The notes under the pieces were generated by a model. That model had not been told where the DNA came from and searched no databases. It was given only the letters and a program-made list of their open reading frames with translations. Shown here one piece after another: positions 49,154-55,931 of a DNA stretch of 64,000 nt (its first letter is position 1; every line of letters begins with the position of its first letter). A program made the position numbers and the translations under genes. Source of the stretch: Solihabitans fulvus (lineage in GTDB: Bacteria > Actinomycetota > Actinomycetes > Mycobacteriales > Pseudonocardiaceae); the NCBI RefSeq assembly GCF_008386585.1, contig NZ_VUOB01000022.1:186001-250000 (forward strand), given 5' to 3'.

Positions 49154-49182
49154 TAAACTGAACTCGACAACGGTTTCCATTA
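49154..49182 (+). promoter_or_regulatory. Zinc-transporter promoter with Zur-like box
   Basis: TAAACT (49154-49159) is a likely -10 element. Just past it, GACAACGGTTTCCATTA (49166-49182) matches mycobacterial-type Zur boxes that I recall (GACAATGATTTTCATTA) at 14 of 17 positions. A repressor there would cover the transcription start. The gene it controls is a zinc-binding lipoprotein. Confidence 0.6.
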
Positions 49183-49212
49183 CCTGATCGTGACCTGCCG
49201 AGGAGTGCCCTG

Positions 49213-50121
49213 ATGACTGTCCGTCACACGCGGATCGGTGCGGCCGTCGCCGGCCTGGCCATTGGCGCGCTCGTGCTGTCCGGCTGCGGCGGCGCCAGCC
49301 AGGACACCGCTTCGAACGGCAAGATCAAGGTGGTCGCCTCGACCAACGTGTGGGGCAGCGTCGCGCAGGCGATCGGCGGGGACGCCGTCGAGGTGAAGTC
49401 GCTCATCGAGGATCCCTCCGCCGACCCACACTCCTACGACAGCAAGCCGACCGACGCCGTCGCCCTCAACGACGCCAAGGTGGCCATCTACAACGGCGGC
49501 GGCTACGACGAGTTCTTCACCAAGCTGCTTGGCTCGGCCGGCAAGGACGCGAAGAAGATCGCCGCGTTCGACCTGTCCGGCAAGCCGGCCGGCGGCAACG
49601 AGCACGTCTGGTACGACCTGACCACCGTGCGCAAGGTCGCGGACTCCGTCGCCGAGCAGCTCACGGCCGTCGCCCCCGACAAGAAGGACACCTTCGCCGG
49701 CAACGCCAAGGAGTTCGACGGCAAGCTCGACGCGCTGCTCGGCAAGGCCAAGCAGCTCGGCGTCGACCACCCCGGCAGCAAGGCCGTGGTGACCGAGCCG
49801 GTGCCCGACTACCTGCTGGCCGCGAGCGGCGTGCAGGACGTGACCCCGGCCGAGTTCGCCAAGGCCATCGAGCAGCAGACCGACCCGTCCGCCGCGGCCG
49901 TCGCCCAGACGGGCGACCTCATCGCCGGCCGGCAGGTCGCCGTGCTGGTCAACAACACCCAGACCGAGTCCACCATCACCAGGCAGTTGACGGACAAGGC
50001 CGGCACGGCCAGGGTGCCCGTCGTCGGCGTGACCGAGACGCTGCCGGCCGGGGTCGCGGGTTACCTTGACTGGATGACCAAGCAGGTTGACGAACTGGCC
50101 AAGGCACTGGCTGCGAAATGA
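49213..50121 (+). CDS. znuA: Zinc ABC transporter substrate-binding lipoprotein
   Basis: The 302-residue protein has a lipoprotein signal with lipobox LSGC and the cluster A-I metal-binding fold. Zinc-ligand candidates are His in DPHSYDSKP and His in NEHVWYD, with the late VVGVTETLP block. It lacks the His-rich loop of E. coli ZnuA and looks like the AztC type. The next gene (ATPase) overlaps by 4 bases. A Zur-like box upstream supports zinc rather than manganese. Confidence 0.9.
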   Translation: MTVRHTRIGAAVAGLAIGALVLSGCGGASQDTASNGKIKVVASTNVWGSVAQAIGGDAVEVKSLIEDPSADPHSYDSKPTDAVALNDAKVAIYNGGGYDEFFTKLLGSAGKDAKKIAAFDLSGKPAGGNEHVWYDLTTVRKVADSVAEQLTAVAPDKKDTFAGNAKEFDGKLDALLGKAKQLGVDHPGSKAVVTEPVPDYLLAASGVQDVTPAEFAKAIEQQTDPSAAAVAQTGDLIAGRQVAVLVNNTQTESTITRQLTDKAGTARVPVVGVTETLPAGVAGYLDWMTKQVDELAKALAAK

Positions 50122-50981
50122 CGGCCGACCAGAGCATCGCGCCTGCCTCGCCGAGGCCGGCCGAGCCGTCGACGGACCGGGACGCGGTCAGGCTGCGCGG
50201 CGCGCGCCTGTCCTACGGGCGTCGGCTGCTGTGGGACGGGCTGGACCTGGACGTGCGGCCAGGCGAGTTCCTCGCGGTGCTCGGGCCCAACGGCTCCGGC
50301 AAGACCAGCCTGCTGCGCGTGCTGCTCGGCCTCCAGGGGCTGTCCGGCGGCACCGTCGAGGTGGCTGGCGGCACGCCGGGTCGGGGTGACCGGCGGATCG
50401 GCTACATCCCGCAGCAGCGGTCCATGGACACCTCGGTCACGCTGCGCGGCCGCGACCTCGTCGGTCTCGGCCTCGACGGGCACCGCTGGGGCGTCGGGCT
50501 GCGCGGCATCAGGGACCGGCGCAGGCGGGTCACCGAGGCGCTGGCGGCCGTCGGCGCGACGGACTACGCCGACCAGCCCGTCGGCCTGCTCTCCGGCGGC
50601 GAGCAGCAGCGGCTGCGGGTGGCGCAGGCCCTCGTCGGCGACCCCGAGGTGCTGCTGTGCGACGAGCCGCTGCTGTCCCTCGACCTCGCGCACCAGCGAG
50701 TGGTCAGCGAGCTGATCGACCGTCGGCGGCGCGCGGCGAACACCGCGGTGCTGTTCGTGACCCACGAGATCAACCCGGTGCTGCCGCTGGTCGACCGGGT
50801 GCTCTACCTGGTGGACGGCCGGTTCCGGGTCGGCCCGCCCGCCGAGGTGATGACCTCGGAGACGCTGTCCGAGCTGTACGGCACCACGGTGGAGGTGGTT
50901 CGCGTCCGCGACCAGATCCTGGTGGTCGGCGCGCAGGGACCGCATTGTGTGGAGCAGCCGCACCACCTGGGAGAGCACTGA
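50118..50981 (+). CDS. znuC: Zinc ABC transporter ATPase
   Basis: The 287-residue ATPase has Walker A GPNGSGKTS (about 55-63), Q-loop IPQQRSMD, signature LSGGEQQRLRVAQAL, Walker B VLLCDEPLLSLD and switch His in VTHEIN. ATGA overlap couples it to znuA. Its last codons (QPHHLGEH, stop) are part of a repeated unit that recurs twice before znuB. Confidence 0.93.
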   Translation: MTADQSIAPASPRPAEPSTDRDAVRLRGARLSYGRRLLWDGLDLDVRPGEFLAVLGPNGSGKTSLLRVLLGLQGLSGGTVEVAGGTPGRGDRRIGYIPQQRSMDTSVTLRGRDLVGLGLDGHRWGVGLRGIRDRRRRVTEALAAVGATDYADQPVGLLSGGEQQRLRVAQALVGDPEVLLCDEPLLSLDLAHQRVVSELIDRRRRAANTAVLFVTHEINPVLPLVDRVLYLVDGRFRVGPPAEVMTSETLSELYGTTVEVVRVRDQILVVGAQGPHCVEQPHHLGEH

Positions 50982-51206
50982 CGTGGACAAGCTCTTCGGC
51001 TTCGGTCTGACCAGCGGCCCGTTCGGCCTCGGCCGGGTGGCGCAGCGGCACCACCGTGGGGGCACTGACGTGGACAAGCTCCTCGATTTCGGCCTCACCG
51101 GCAGCCTGCTCAGCCTCGGCCGGGTGGCACAGCCGCACCACCTCGGGGAGCACTGACGTGGACAAGCTCTTTGACTTCGGCCTCACCGGCAGCCTGCTCG
51201 GCCTCG
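50955..51206 (+). repeat. 87-88-bp tandem repeat over the znuC/znuB junction
   Basis: The sequence from the znuC C-terminus through its stop into the znuB start is repeated. GTGGACAAGCTC start copies lie at 50983, 51070 and 51158 (periods 87 and 88), and the QPHHLGEH-coding tail precedes the first and third; the tail before the second is diverged and has lost its stop codon. Only the third start leads into full-length ZnuB. Confidence 0.92.
50983..51156 (+). CDS. Duplication-derived mini-ORF between znuC and znuB
   Basis: The 57-codon frame starts 1 base after the znuC stop. It contains two imperfect copies of the ZnuB N-terminus (VDKLFGFGLT and VDKLLDFGLT), each followed by a GLGRVAQ or SLGRVAQ stretch, and ends QPHHLGEH like ZnuC. 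It stops 1 base before the real znuB GTG, so the stop-start spacing of the original junction is kept at both ends. Confidence 0.45.
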   Translation: MDKLFGFGLTSGPFGLGRVAQRHHRGGTDVDKLLDFGLTGSLLSLGRVAQPHHLGEH

Positions 51207-52054
51207 ACTTCGTGCAGCACGCGCTGCTGGCCGCCGCCGTGCTCGGGCTCGTCGCCGGGCTGCTCGGCCCGCTCGTGGTGACCAGGAAGATGTCCTTCGC
51301 GGTGCACGGCACCGCCGAACTGGCGTTCACCGGGGCCGCCGCCGCCCTGCTGTTCGGCTTCAGCATCGGCACCGGCGCGCTGGCCGGCGCCGTGGTCGCG
51401 GCCCTGCTGCTCGGCCTGCTCGGGCTGCGCGACTCCGAGCGCGACTCGGTGATCGGCGTCCTGCTCGCGTTCGGGCTCGGCGTCGGCGTGCTGCTGCTGT
51501 CCTTCTACAAGGGCAGGGCCGGCAACAAGTTCGGGCTGCTGGTCGGCCAGATCGTCGGCGTGGACTCGGCGAGCCTGCAACTGCTGAGCTGGTGCGCCGT
51601 CGGCGTGCTCGCCGTGCTCGCGGTGATCTACCGGCCGCTGTTGTTCGCCAGCGTCGACGCCGAGGTGGCCACCGCGCGCGGGGTGCCCGTCCGGCTGCTG
51701 TCGCCGCTGTTCGCGGTGCTGGTCGGCGTCGCGACCGCGCTCGGCGTGCAGACCGTCGGCTCGCTGCTGGTGCTGTCGCTGATGGTCACGCCGGCCGCCG
51801 CGGCCTGCCGGGTCACCGCGAACCCGGTGCTGGCCACCGTGCTCGCCGTCGTGTTCGCCGAGACGGCCGTGCTCGGCGGCATCGTGCTCTCGCTCGCGCC
51901 CGGCCTGCCGATCAGCGGCTTCGTCACCGTCATCTCGTTCGTGATCTACCTGGCCTGCCGGGTGATCGGTGCCGCCCGCGCCCGCCGCTCCCGCGACCGC
52001 AGGGCGGTCAGCGCACCGGGTGTTTCGCCAGTTCCTGCCCGATCCGGTCGATGA
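51158..52054 (+). CDS. znuB: Zinc ABC transporter permease
   Basis: The 298-residue membrane protein has about eight membrane segments and the family blocks LVAGLLGPLVVTRKMSFAVHGTAELAFTG and GVQTVGSLLVLSLMVTPAAAACRVT. It forms the channel for the ZnuA/ZnuC system. The GTG at 51158 is chosen as the third duplicated start because only it continues in frame; a longer frame from 51056 reads the repeat out of phase. Its 3' end overlaps the converging AlgX-like gene by 47 bases. Confidence 0.92.
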   Translation: MDKLFDFGLTGSLLGLDFVQHALLAAAVLGLVAGLLGPLVVTRKMSFAVHGTAELAFTGAAAALLFGFSIGTGALAGAVVAALLLGLLGLRDSERDSVIGVLLAFGLGVGVLLLSFYKGRAGNKFGLLVGQIVGVDSASLQLLSWCAVGVLAVLAVIYRPLLFASVDAEVATARGVPVRLLSPLFAVLVGVATALGVQTVGSLLVLSLMVTPAAAACRVTANPVLATVLAVVFAETAVLGGIVLSLAPGLPISGFVTVISFVIYLACRVIGAARARRSRDRRAVSAPGVSPVPARSGR

Positions 52055-53339
52055 TCGCCGGGTCGAGCAGCTCGGCCTTCCCGTTGGTGACCGTCCGCTC
52101 GACCATCTCGACGACGATCGTCTGCTGGCTGTCGAGCATCCGCAGCACGTCGTCGGGGTTCGTGCTCAGCATCCCGTAGTGGGCGAGCTGGATGTCGTTG
52201 AACGCGGCGGCGAGGTAGCGCGCCGCAGGCTGGGTGAACGAGTCGCCGAGCAGCCCGACCCGGTCGGCGATGGTCCCGGTGGTCGGGGCCGAGCCGAAGT
52301 GCACGATCGACTTGTTGTAGTCCGACCTCAGCTCCTGCGTGCGGTTGTCGTGGCCGTCGGGTTCGAGGCTGTAGTAGTTGCCCCGGTTCGCGCCGCTGCT
52401 GCCCAGCAGCGGCGGCAGGTCGGCGTAGCTCGCCCACTCCTTGCCCTGCTCGGTCCGCCAGGTCCCGGTGATCCCCGGCTGGAGGCGCTCGGCGACGACC
52501 CTGGCCATCGCGATGCCGCCCTCGTCGGTCCAGTGCGTGTCGAGCTGGTGGTAGACCGGGTGGTGCACGGCCTGCTCGGTCTGGATCAACCGGGGACGGA
52601 CGTCGATCGCGCCCGTCTCCGTCGGCACCCGCTGCCAGAACGTCGTGCTCGCGGCGTCCCAACAGTCCTTGCCGGCAAAGGAGTCCGGCAGTTTGTCCGG
52701 CTCCATCGTGGACTTGTCCGGGGCGACGAGAAAGACGAACTTCCGCCCGGAGGCCTCGACCACCTGCCGCAGCCGCTGGATCCGCTGGATCGTCTCGTCC
52801 AGCGGCTTGGCAGGCGTGCACTTGGCGTCCGCGTCGAAGCCGTAGTACAGCCAGCCGTCCTTGCCCTCCAACACCTTGCGGTACAGGTTGGGGTCGTTGA
52901 GGTTGGGGCGGTTCGGGTCGGGGCCGTTGGGCACCGCCGGCCGCGTCTCGGTCTCCGGGCTCGGCGCCGGCAACGGACCGGCCTGGTCGTTGTGGCCCTG
53001 GTTGAACGGCGCGGGCTCGCCGAAGACGCCCCGGCTGATGCCGTTGGCGGCGTGCACCGCGTCGGGGCGGAAAGGCAGGTGGTCGGTCGCCCACCGGGAC
53101 AGCCCGGGGAAGAAGTCCGCGCCGAGGCTGGGGAAGTCGGCGAGCTTGCGGTTCTCGAACTCGACCGGGCGCGCGCCGAGCAGCAGCGCCAGCACCGGCG
53201 GCACGAAGAAGACCAGCGCGCAGACCAGCGCGACCCACTGGTGACCGCCGTGCCTCGGCCGGTACAGCGGGTGCACGTTCGGCAGCCGCGACTCGTGCAG
53301 CGGCGGCAGCGACGGAGGCTGCTGGTTGGGCGCTGTCAC
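52008..53339 (-). CDS. AlgX/AlgJ-like SGNH-fold membrane protein
   Basis: The 443-residue protein has one membrane segment (about 35-56) and a large extracytoplasmic domain with FENRKLADFPSL, a DTHWTDEGG motif (Asp-x-His, about 262-270) and GDSFTQPAARY (Ser nucleophile), the pattern of AlgX/AlgJ polysaccharide O-acetyltransferases. Such proteins work with an MBOAT partner, and an AlgI-like MBOAT gene lies 5 kb away on the same strand. A leaderless -10 fixes the GTG start. Confidence 0.85.
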   Translation of the reverse strand: MTAPNQQPPSLPPLHESRLPNVHPLYRPRHGGHQWVALVCALVFFVPPVLALLLGARPVEFENRKLADFPSLGADFFPGLSRWATDHLPFRPDAVHAANGISRGVFGEPAPFNQGHNDQAGPLPAPSPETETRPAVPNGPDPNRPNLNDPNLYRKVLEGKDGWLYYGFDADAKCTPAKPLDETIQRIQRLRQVVEASGRKFVFLVAPDKSTMEPDKLPDSFAGKDCWDAASTTFWQRVPTETGAIDVRPRLIQTEQAVHHPVYHQLDTHWTDEGGIAMARVVAERLQPGITGTWRTEQGKEWASYADLPPLLGSSGANRGNYYSLEPDGHDNRTQELRSDYNKSIVHFGSAPTTGTIADRVGLLGDSFTQPAARYLAAAFNDIQLAHYGMLSTNPDDVLRMLDSQQTIVVEMVERTVTNGKAELLDPAIIDRIGQELAKHPVR

Positions 53340-53345
53340 GACCCC

Positions 53346-53351
53346 ACGCTA
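53346..53351 (-). promoter_or_regulatory. Leaderless -10 element, TAGCGT
   Basis: On the minus strand TAGCGT is 6 bases before the GTG at 53339. Confidence 0.6.
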
Positions 53352-53456
53352 GCCCGGCCGGCCGAGGGGGATGCCCCGAACCCCGGTTTCGTGGCGTCCC
53401 ACACGTCGCCGGAAAAGCCGTCGCCCCGGTGACCTTCGGCAGGCGAGAGTGGGTGG

Positions 53457-54074
53457 ATGGGCGACGCGACGACGAATCCGCGCAGTGTGGCGGAGCTGGT
53501 GGCGGCCGAGCGGCGGGGTGCGCGGCTGAAGTTCCTGTTCTTCTGGGGGCATCGGCCGCAGACAGGCGGCGGCGTCGGGCCGGGCTGCCTGAGCCAGTGG
53601 TGGCCTGCGCGGTTCACCGTGGACGGCGTCGCCTACGCCACCGCCGAGCACTACATGATGGCGGGCAAGGCGCGGCTGTTCGGGCACGAGCGGATGGTCG
53701 CCAGGATCCTCGACGCCAGCTCGCCGGGGGAGGCCAAGGCGCTCGGCCGGCAGGTGCGGGGGTTCGCCGAGGACGTGTGGGCGAGGCACCGGTTCGACCT
53801 GGTGGTGGCCGCCAACCGGGCCAAGTTCGGACAGCATCCTGAGCTGCTCGACTACCTGCGCGGCACCGGGCGGCGGATCCTGGTCGAGGCGAGCCCGGTC
53901 GACCGGGTGTGGGGGATCGGCCTCGCGGCCGACGACGAGCGCGCCGCCTCGCCCAGCCGGTGGCGCGGCGAGAACCTGCTCGGGTTCGCGCTCATGGCGG
54001 TGCGGGACGAGCGGGCGGCCGCGGCGGACGAGCGCGAGGCGGACGAGGGCGCGGCGACGGCAGGGGACGCGTAG
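53457..54074 (+). CDS. NADAR-family (YbiA-like) protein
   Basis: The 205-residue protein has KFLFFWGH, CLSQWWPARFTVDGVAYATAEHYMMAGKARLF and VWGIGLAADD with RWRGENLLGFALMAVRD, the defining blocks of the NADAR family. Members hydrolyse N-glycosidic bonds: riboflavin-pathway intermediates (YbiA) or ADP-ribosyl-guanine in DNA. Which applies here cannot be told; no DarT-like toxin gene is adjacent. GAGAGT lies 6 bases before the ATG. The C-terminus is an acidic Ala/Glu tail. Confidence 0.9.
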   Translation: MGDATTNPRSVAELVAAERRGARLKFLFFWGHRPQTGGGVGPGCLSQWWPARFTVDGVAYATAEHYMMAGKARLFGHERMVARILDASSPGEAKALGRQVRGFAEDVWARHRFDLVVAANRAKFGQHPELLDYLRGTGRRILVEASPVDRVWGIGLAADDERAASPSRWRGENLLGFALMAVRDERAAAADEREADEGAATAGDA

Positions 54075-54078
54075 CGCG

Positions 54079-54099
54079 GCCACGGCAGGGACCCGTGGC
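54079..54099. terminator. Hairpin between converging NADAR and GGDEF genes
   Basis: GCCACGG (54079-54085) and CCGTGGC (54093-54099) form a 7-bp stem with a 7-base loop in the 42-base gap. Confidence 0.45.
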
Positions 54100-54116
54100 G
54101 CGCGCCCGCTCGGGGC

Positions 54117-55565
54117 TCAGAACAGGGCCGACTCCACCTGGTCCCCGGACCTAGGGGCCGGCACGGGCTTCTCGACCTCGCCGACCTCCGCGGCGCGCAC
54201 CTGGTTGCGGCCGTTCTCCTTGGCCTCGTACAGCGCCGTGTCGGCGACGTGCTGCGCGGTGGCCATGGTCGCGCCGCAGGTGGGGATGGACGCGACGCCG
54301 ATCGACGCGGAGATGGCGCGCAGCTCGTCGCGGCACTCGGCCGGGGTGGCCTCGCCGCGCCCGAGCAGCGTGATGGCGTTGCTGTGCTTGTCGGTGGTCG
54401 GCACCGCGAGCGCGCCGATGGCGTGCCTGATCCGCTCCGCCGCGGCGACCCCGGCCGCGAGGGTGGTGTCCGCGAGCACCACGACGAACTCCTCGCCGCC
54501 GTCCCGCCCCGCGAGATCGCCTGGCCGCAGCTTCTCGCGCAGGATCCGGCCGATCTCGGCGAGCACCGCGTTGCCGGCCGGGTGGCCCCAGCTGTCGTTG
54601 ATGCGCTTGAAGTGGTCGAGGTCGATGGCCAGCACGGTGACCTCGTTGCCGAGTTCGCGACATCGCGTGACCAGCCGCCCCGCCTGCTCGGCCAGCCCGT
54701 TGGAGTTGAGCAGCCCGGTGCGGAAGTCGGTGTGCGCGTCCTTGCTGAGCCGTTGGTGCGCCTGGTACTGCTCGCGCACCAGCCGCTCGAGGTGCTGCTG
54801 GCGCTGGCGGGCGTCGTCGAGCATCCGGTTGGCGTAGCTCAGCGGCAGCACCACCAGCAGCGGCGCGGCCCAGTGCCCCGACATCAGCAGCCCGAGAATG
54901 GCGCCGCCGGCCAGGGTGATCATCTCCATGAGGTTCTCGGACCGGGTGCCGAGCACGTCGCGCCACGCCGTCGCCGGCAGGGTCAGCTTCATCGCGCCGC
55001 CGACGGCCAGCGCCTGCGCGCCGTAGTACACCGCGCCCGCCAGCACGAACACCGCGATGACGAGCAGGTCGCGCAGACCCGTCACACCAGCGTGGGCCTG
55101 CACGCCGGTGACGCGGACCAGCGTGCTCGCGGCGAGCATGCTGCCGAGCATCTCGGCCGAGCTGAACAGGTAGCGGTAGGGCTGGCGGCGGGCGATCGGG
55201 TAGGTGAGCGCGCGGATCAGCACCGCGACGAGCACGGCGAGCGCCGCAGGCAGCACGACGACGGCGGCGAACATCCAGACCGAGGTGAGTGTGAAATGTG
55301 GCCCCGCGGCCGAATCGCGGCGGTCCTCCTCGGCCCGTTTGACCACGGAAAGGTGCACGACTATCGCGGCAGCGAGGGTGCCGAACCGCAGCCAGTCAGC
55401 GTGACCGGGCACGCCGCCGGTCGCGACGAGCCACACCACGCCGGCCAGGACGGCCACTTCGAAACACAGCACATAGGCGACGGCCTTGCCGGGGAGTGAC
55501 CACAGCTGCCAGGCGCGCGGATCTGTGAGCGTACGGTTACCCCAAATATGGCGCTGGCCGGTCAA
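54117..55565 (-). CDS. Membrane GGDEF-domain diguanylate cyclase
   Basis: The product (about 480 residues) has roughly seven or eight membrane segments, a short coiled coil (RQRQQHLERLVREQYQAHQRLSKDAHTD) and a C-terminal GGDEF domain with the active-site GGEEF and an intact I-site RPGD five residues before it. It should make c-di-GMP and be product-inhibited; no EAL or HD-GYP gene is in the window. The start is uncertain: TTG at 55565 is used; GTG at 55472 is an alternative, and the longer frame upstream runs through the micro-ORF repeats and is not credible. Confidence 0.85.
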   Translation of the reverse strand: MTGQRHIWGNRTLTDPRAWQLWSLPGKAVAYVLCFEVAVLAGVVWLVATGGVPGHADWLRFGTLAAAIVVHLSVVKRAEEDRRDSAAGPHFTLTSVWMFAAVVVLPAALAVLVAVLIRALTYPIARRQPYRYLFSSAEMLGSMLAASTLVRVTGVQAHAGVTGLRDLLVIAVFVLAGAVYYGAQALAVGGAMKLTLPATAWRDVLGTRSENLMEMITLAGGAILGLLMSGHWAAPLLVVLPLSYANRMLDDARQRQQHLERLVREQYQAHQRLSKDAHTDFRTGLLNSNGLAEQAGRLVTRCRELGNEVTVLAIDLDHFKRINDSWGHPAGNAVLAEIGRILREKLRPGDLAGRDGGEEFVVVLADTTLAAGVAAAERIRHAIGALAVPTTDKHSNAITLLGRGEATPAECRDELRAISASIGVASIPTCGATMATAQHVADTALYEAKENGRNQVRAAEVGEVEKPVPAPRSGDQVESALF

Positions 55566-55669
55566 AATCCTACTCAACCGGGTCTGTTCGACGCGGTCGC
55601 CAGCGACACAACCCAAGCCAGCTACGGACAGTGGCTGCGCGTCCCCAGGAATGGCTGGAGGTGAGTGCC

Positions 55670-55693
55670 GTGCGTTACGACCGTGAGTGGTGA
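55670..55693 (+). CDS. Micro-ORF A, MRYDREW
   Basis: GTG start 8 bases after GGAGG, seven codons, stop TGA. It differs from copies B and C at codon 3 (Tyr). An in-frame GTG three codons upstream overlaps the ribosome site and would add VSA. I recognise no family. The tight conservation across copies supports translation; the role is unknown. Confidence 0.55.
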   Translation: MRYDREW

Positions 55694-55743
55694 ATCCCAT
55701 TGGAGCCCCCCTCTTCTGCGTCGACGTCCGGGAGGTGAGTCCC

Positions 55744-55767
55744 ATGCGCGAGGACCGCGAGTGGTGA
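55744..55767 (+). CDS. Micro-ORF B, MREDREW
   Basis: ATG start 8 bases after GGAGG, seven codons, stop TGA. The start codon is ATG where A and C have GTG, a change that is silent only if this codon is the start. Arg codons 2 and 5 are CGC against CGT in the others. Confidence 0.55.
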   Translation: MREDREW

Positions 55768-55822
55768 ACAGACACCGTCGAAGTCCGTCGTCTTTTCAGT
55801 TGTCGCCCGGGAGGTGAGCACC

Positions 55823-55846
55823 GTGCGTAAGGACCGTGAGTGGTGA
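55823..55846 (+). CDS. Micro-ORF C, MRKDREW
   Basis: GTG start 8 bases after GGAGG, seven codons, stop TGA. Codon 3 is Lys. It is the last copy; a hairpin follows 15 bases after its stop and then the converging MFS gene. Confidence 0.55.
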   Translation: MRKDREW

Positions 55847-55861
55847 GTCGGCCGGCCGTTT

Positions 55862-55877
55862 CCCGCTGCGCAGCGGG
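55862..55877 (+). terminator. Palindrome after the micro-ORF array
   Basis: CCCGCTGCGCAGCGGG is a perfect 16-base palindrome that can form a tight hairpin 15 bases after micro-ORF C. It could end a short RNA of about 250 bases carrying the array, or terminate the converging MFS transcript. Confidence 0.5.
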
Positions 55878-55931
55878 CATCGTCCGAACTGGGCGTGTTG
55901 CCTCGTAATCGCGCGTGCCGGTGAAGGCGTT

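Larger units (their letters stand above)
55657..55846 (+). repeat. Three-copy array of ribosome site plus 7-codon ORF
   Basis: Three copies of a 37-base unit (55657-55693, 55731-55767, 55810-55846) are spaced 74 and 79 bases apart. Each has GGAGGTGAG, a start codon exactly 8 bases after GGAGG, and seven codons ending GAG TGG TGA. Spacers between units are not clearly alike, so conservation is confined to the ribosome site and the ORF. Confidence 0.9.

Noticed and set aside
51056..51157. N-terminal extension of ZnuB from an upstream GTG
   Set aside because: The extension reads the duplicated units out of phase and gives a Ser-rich non-family peptide; the third GTG repeats the original junction.
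53457..54074. NADAR protein as antitoxin of a DarT-like DNA ADP-ribosyltransferase system
   Set aside because: No DarT-like toxin or other defence gene is adjacent; a metabolic YbiA-type role fits equally.
55657..55846. CRISPR array
   Set aside because: Only three units, spacers of unequal length, and differences between units follow codon positions; no cas genes.
55657..55846. Biarylitide-type RiPP locus
   Set aside because: Micro-ORF A starts MRY like those precursors, but B and C lack the Tyr, and no cytochrome P450 gene is near.
55675..55880. Minus-strand coding through the repeats as N-terminus of the GGDEF protein
   Set aside because: The minus-strand frame shifts between copies and gives unrelated peptides, while the plus-strand heptapeptide is conserved.
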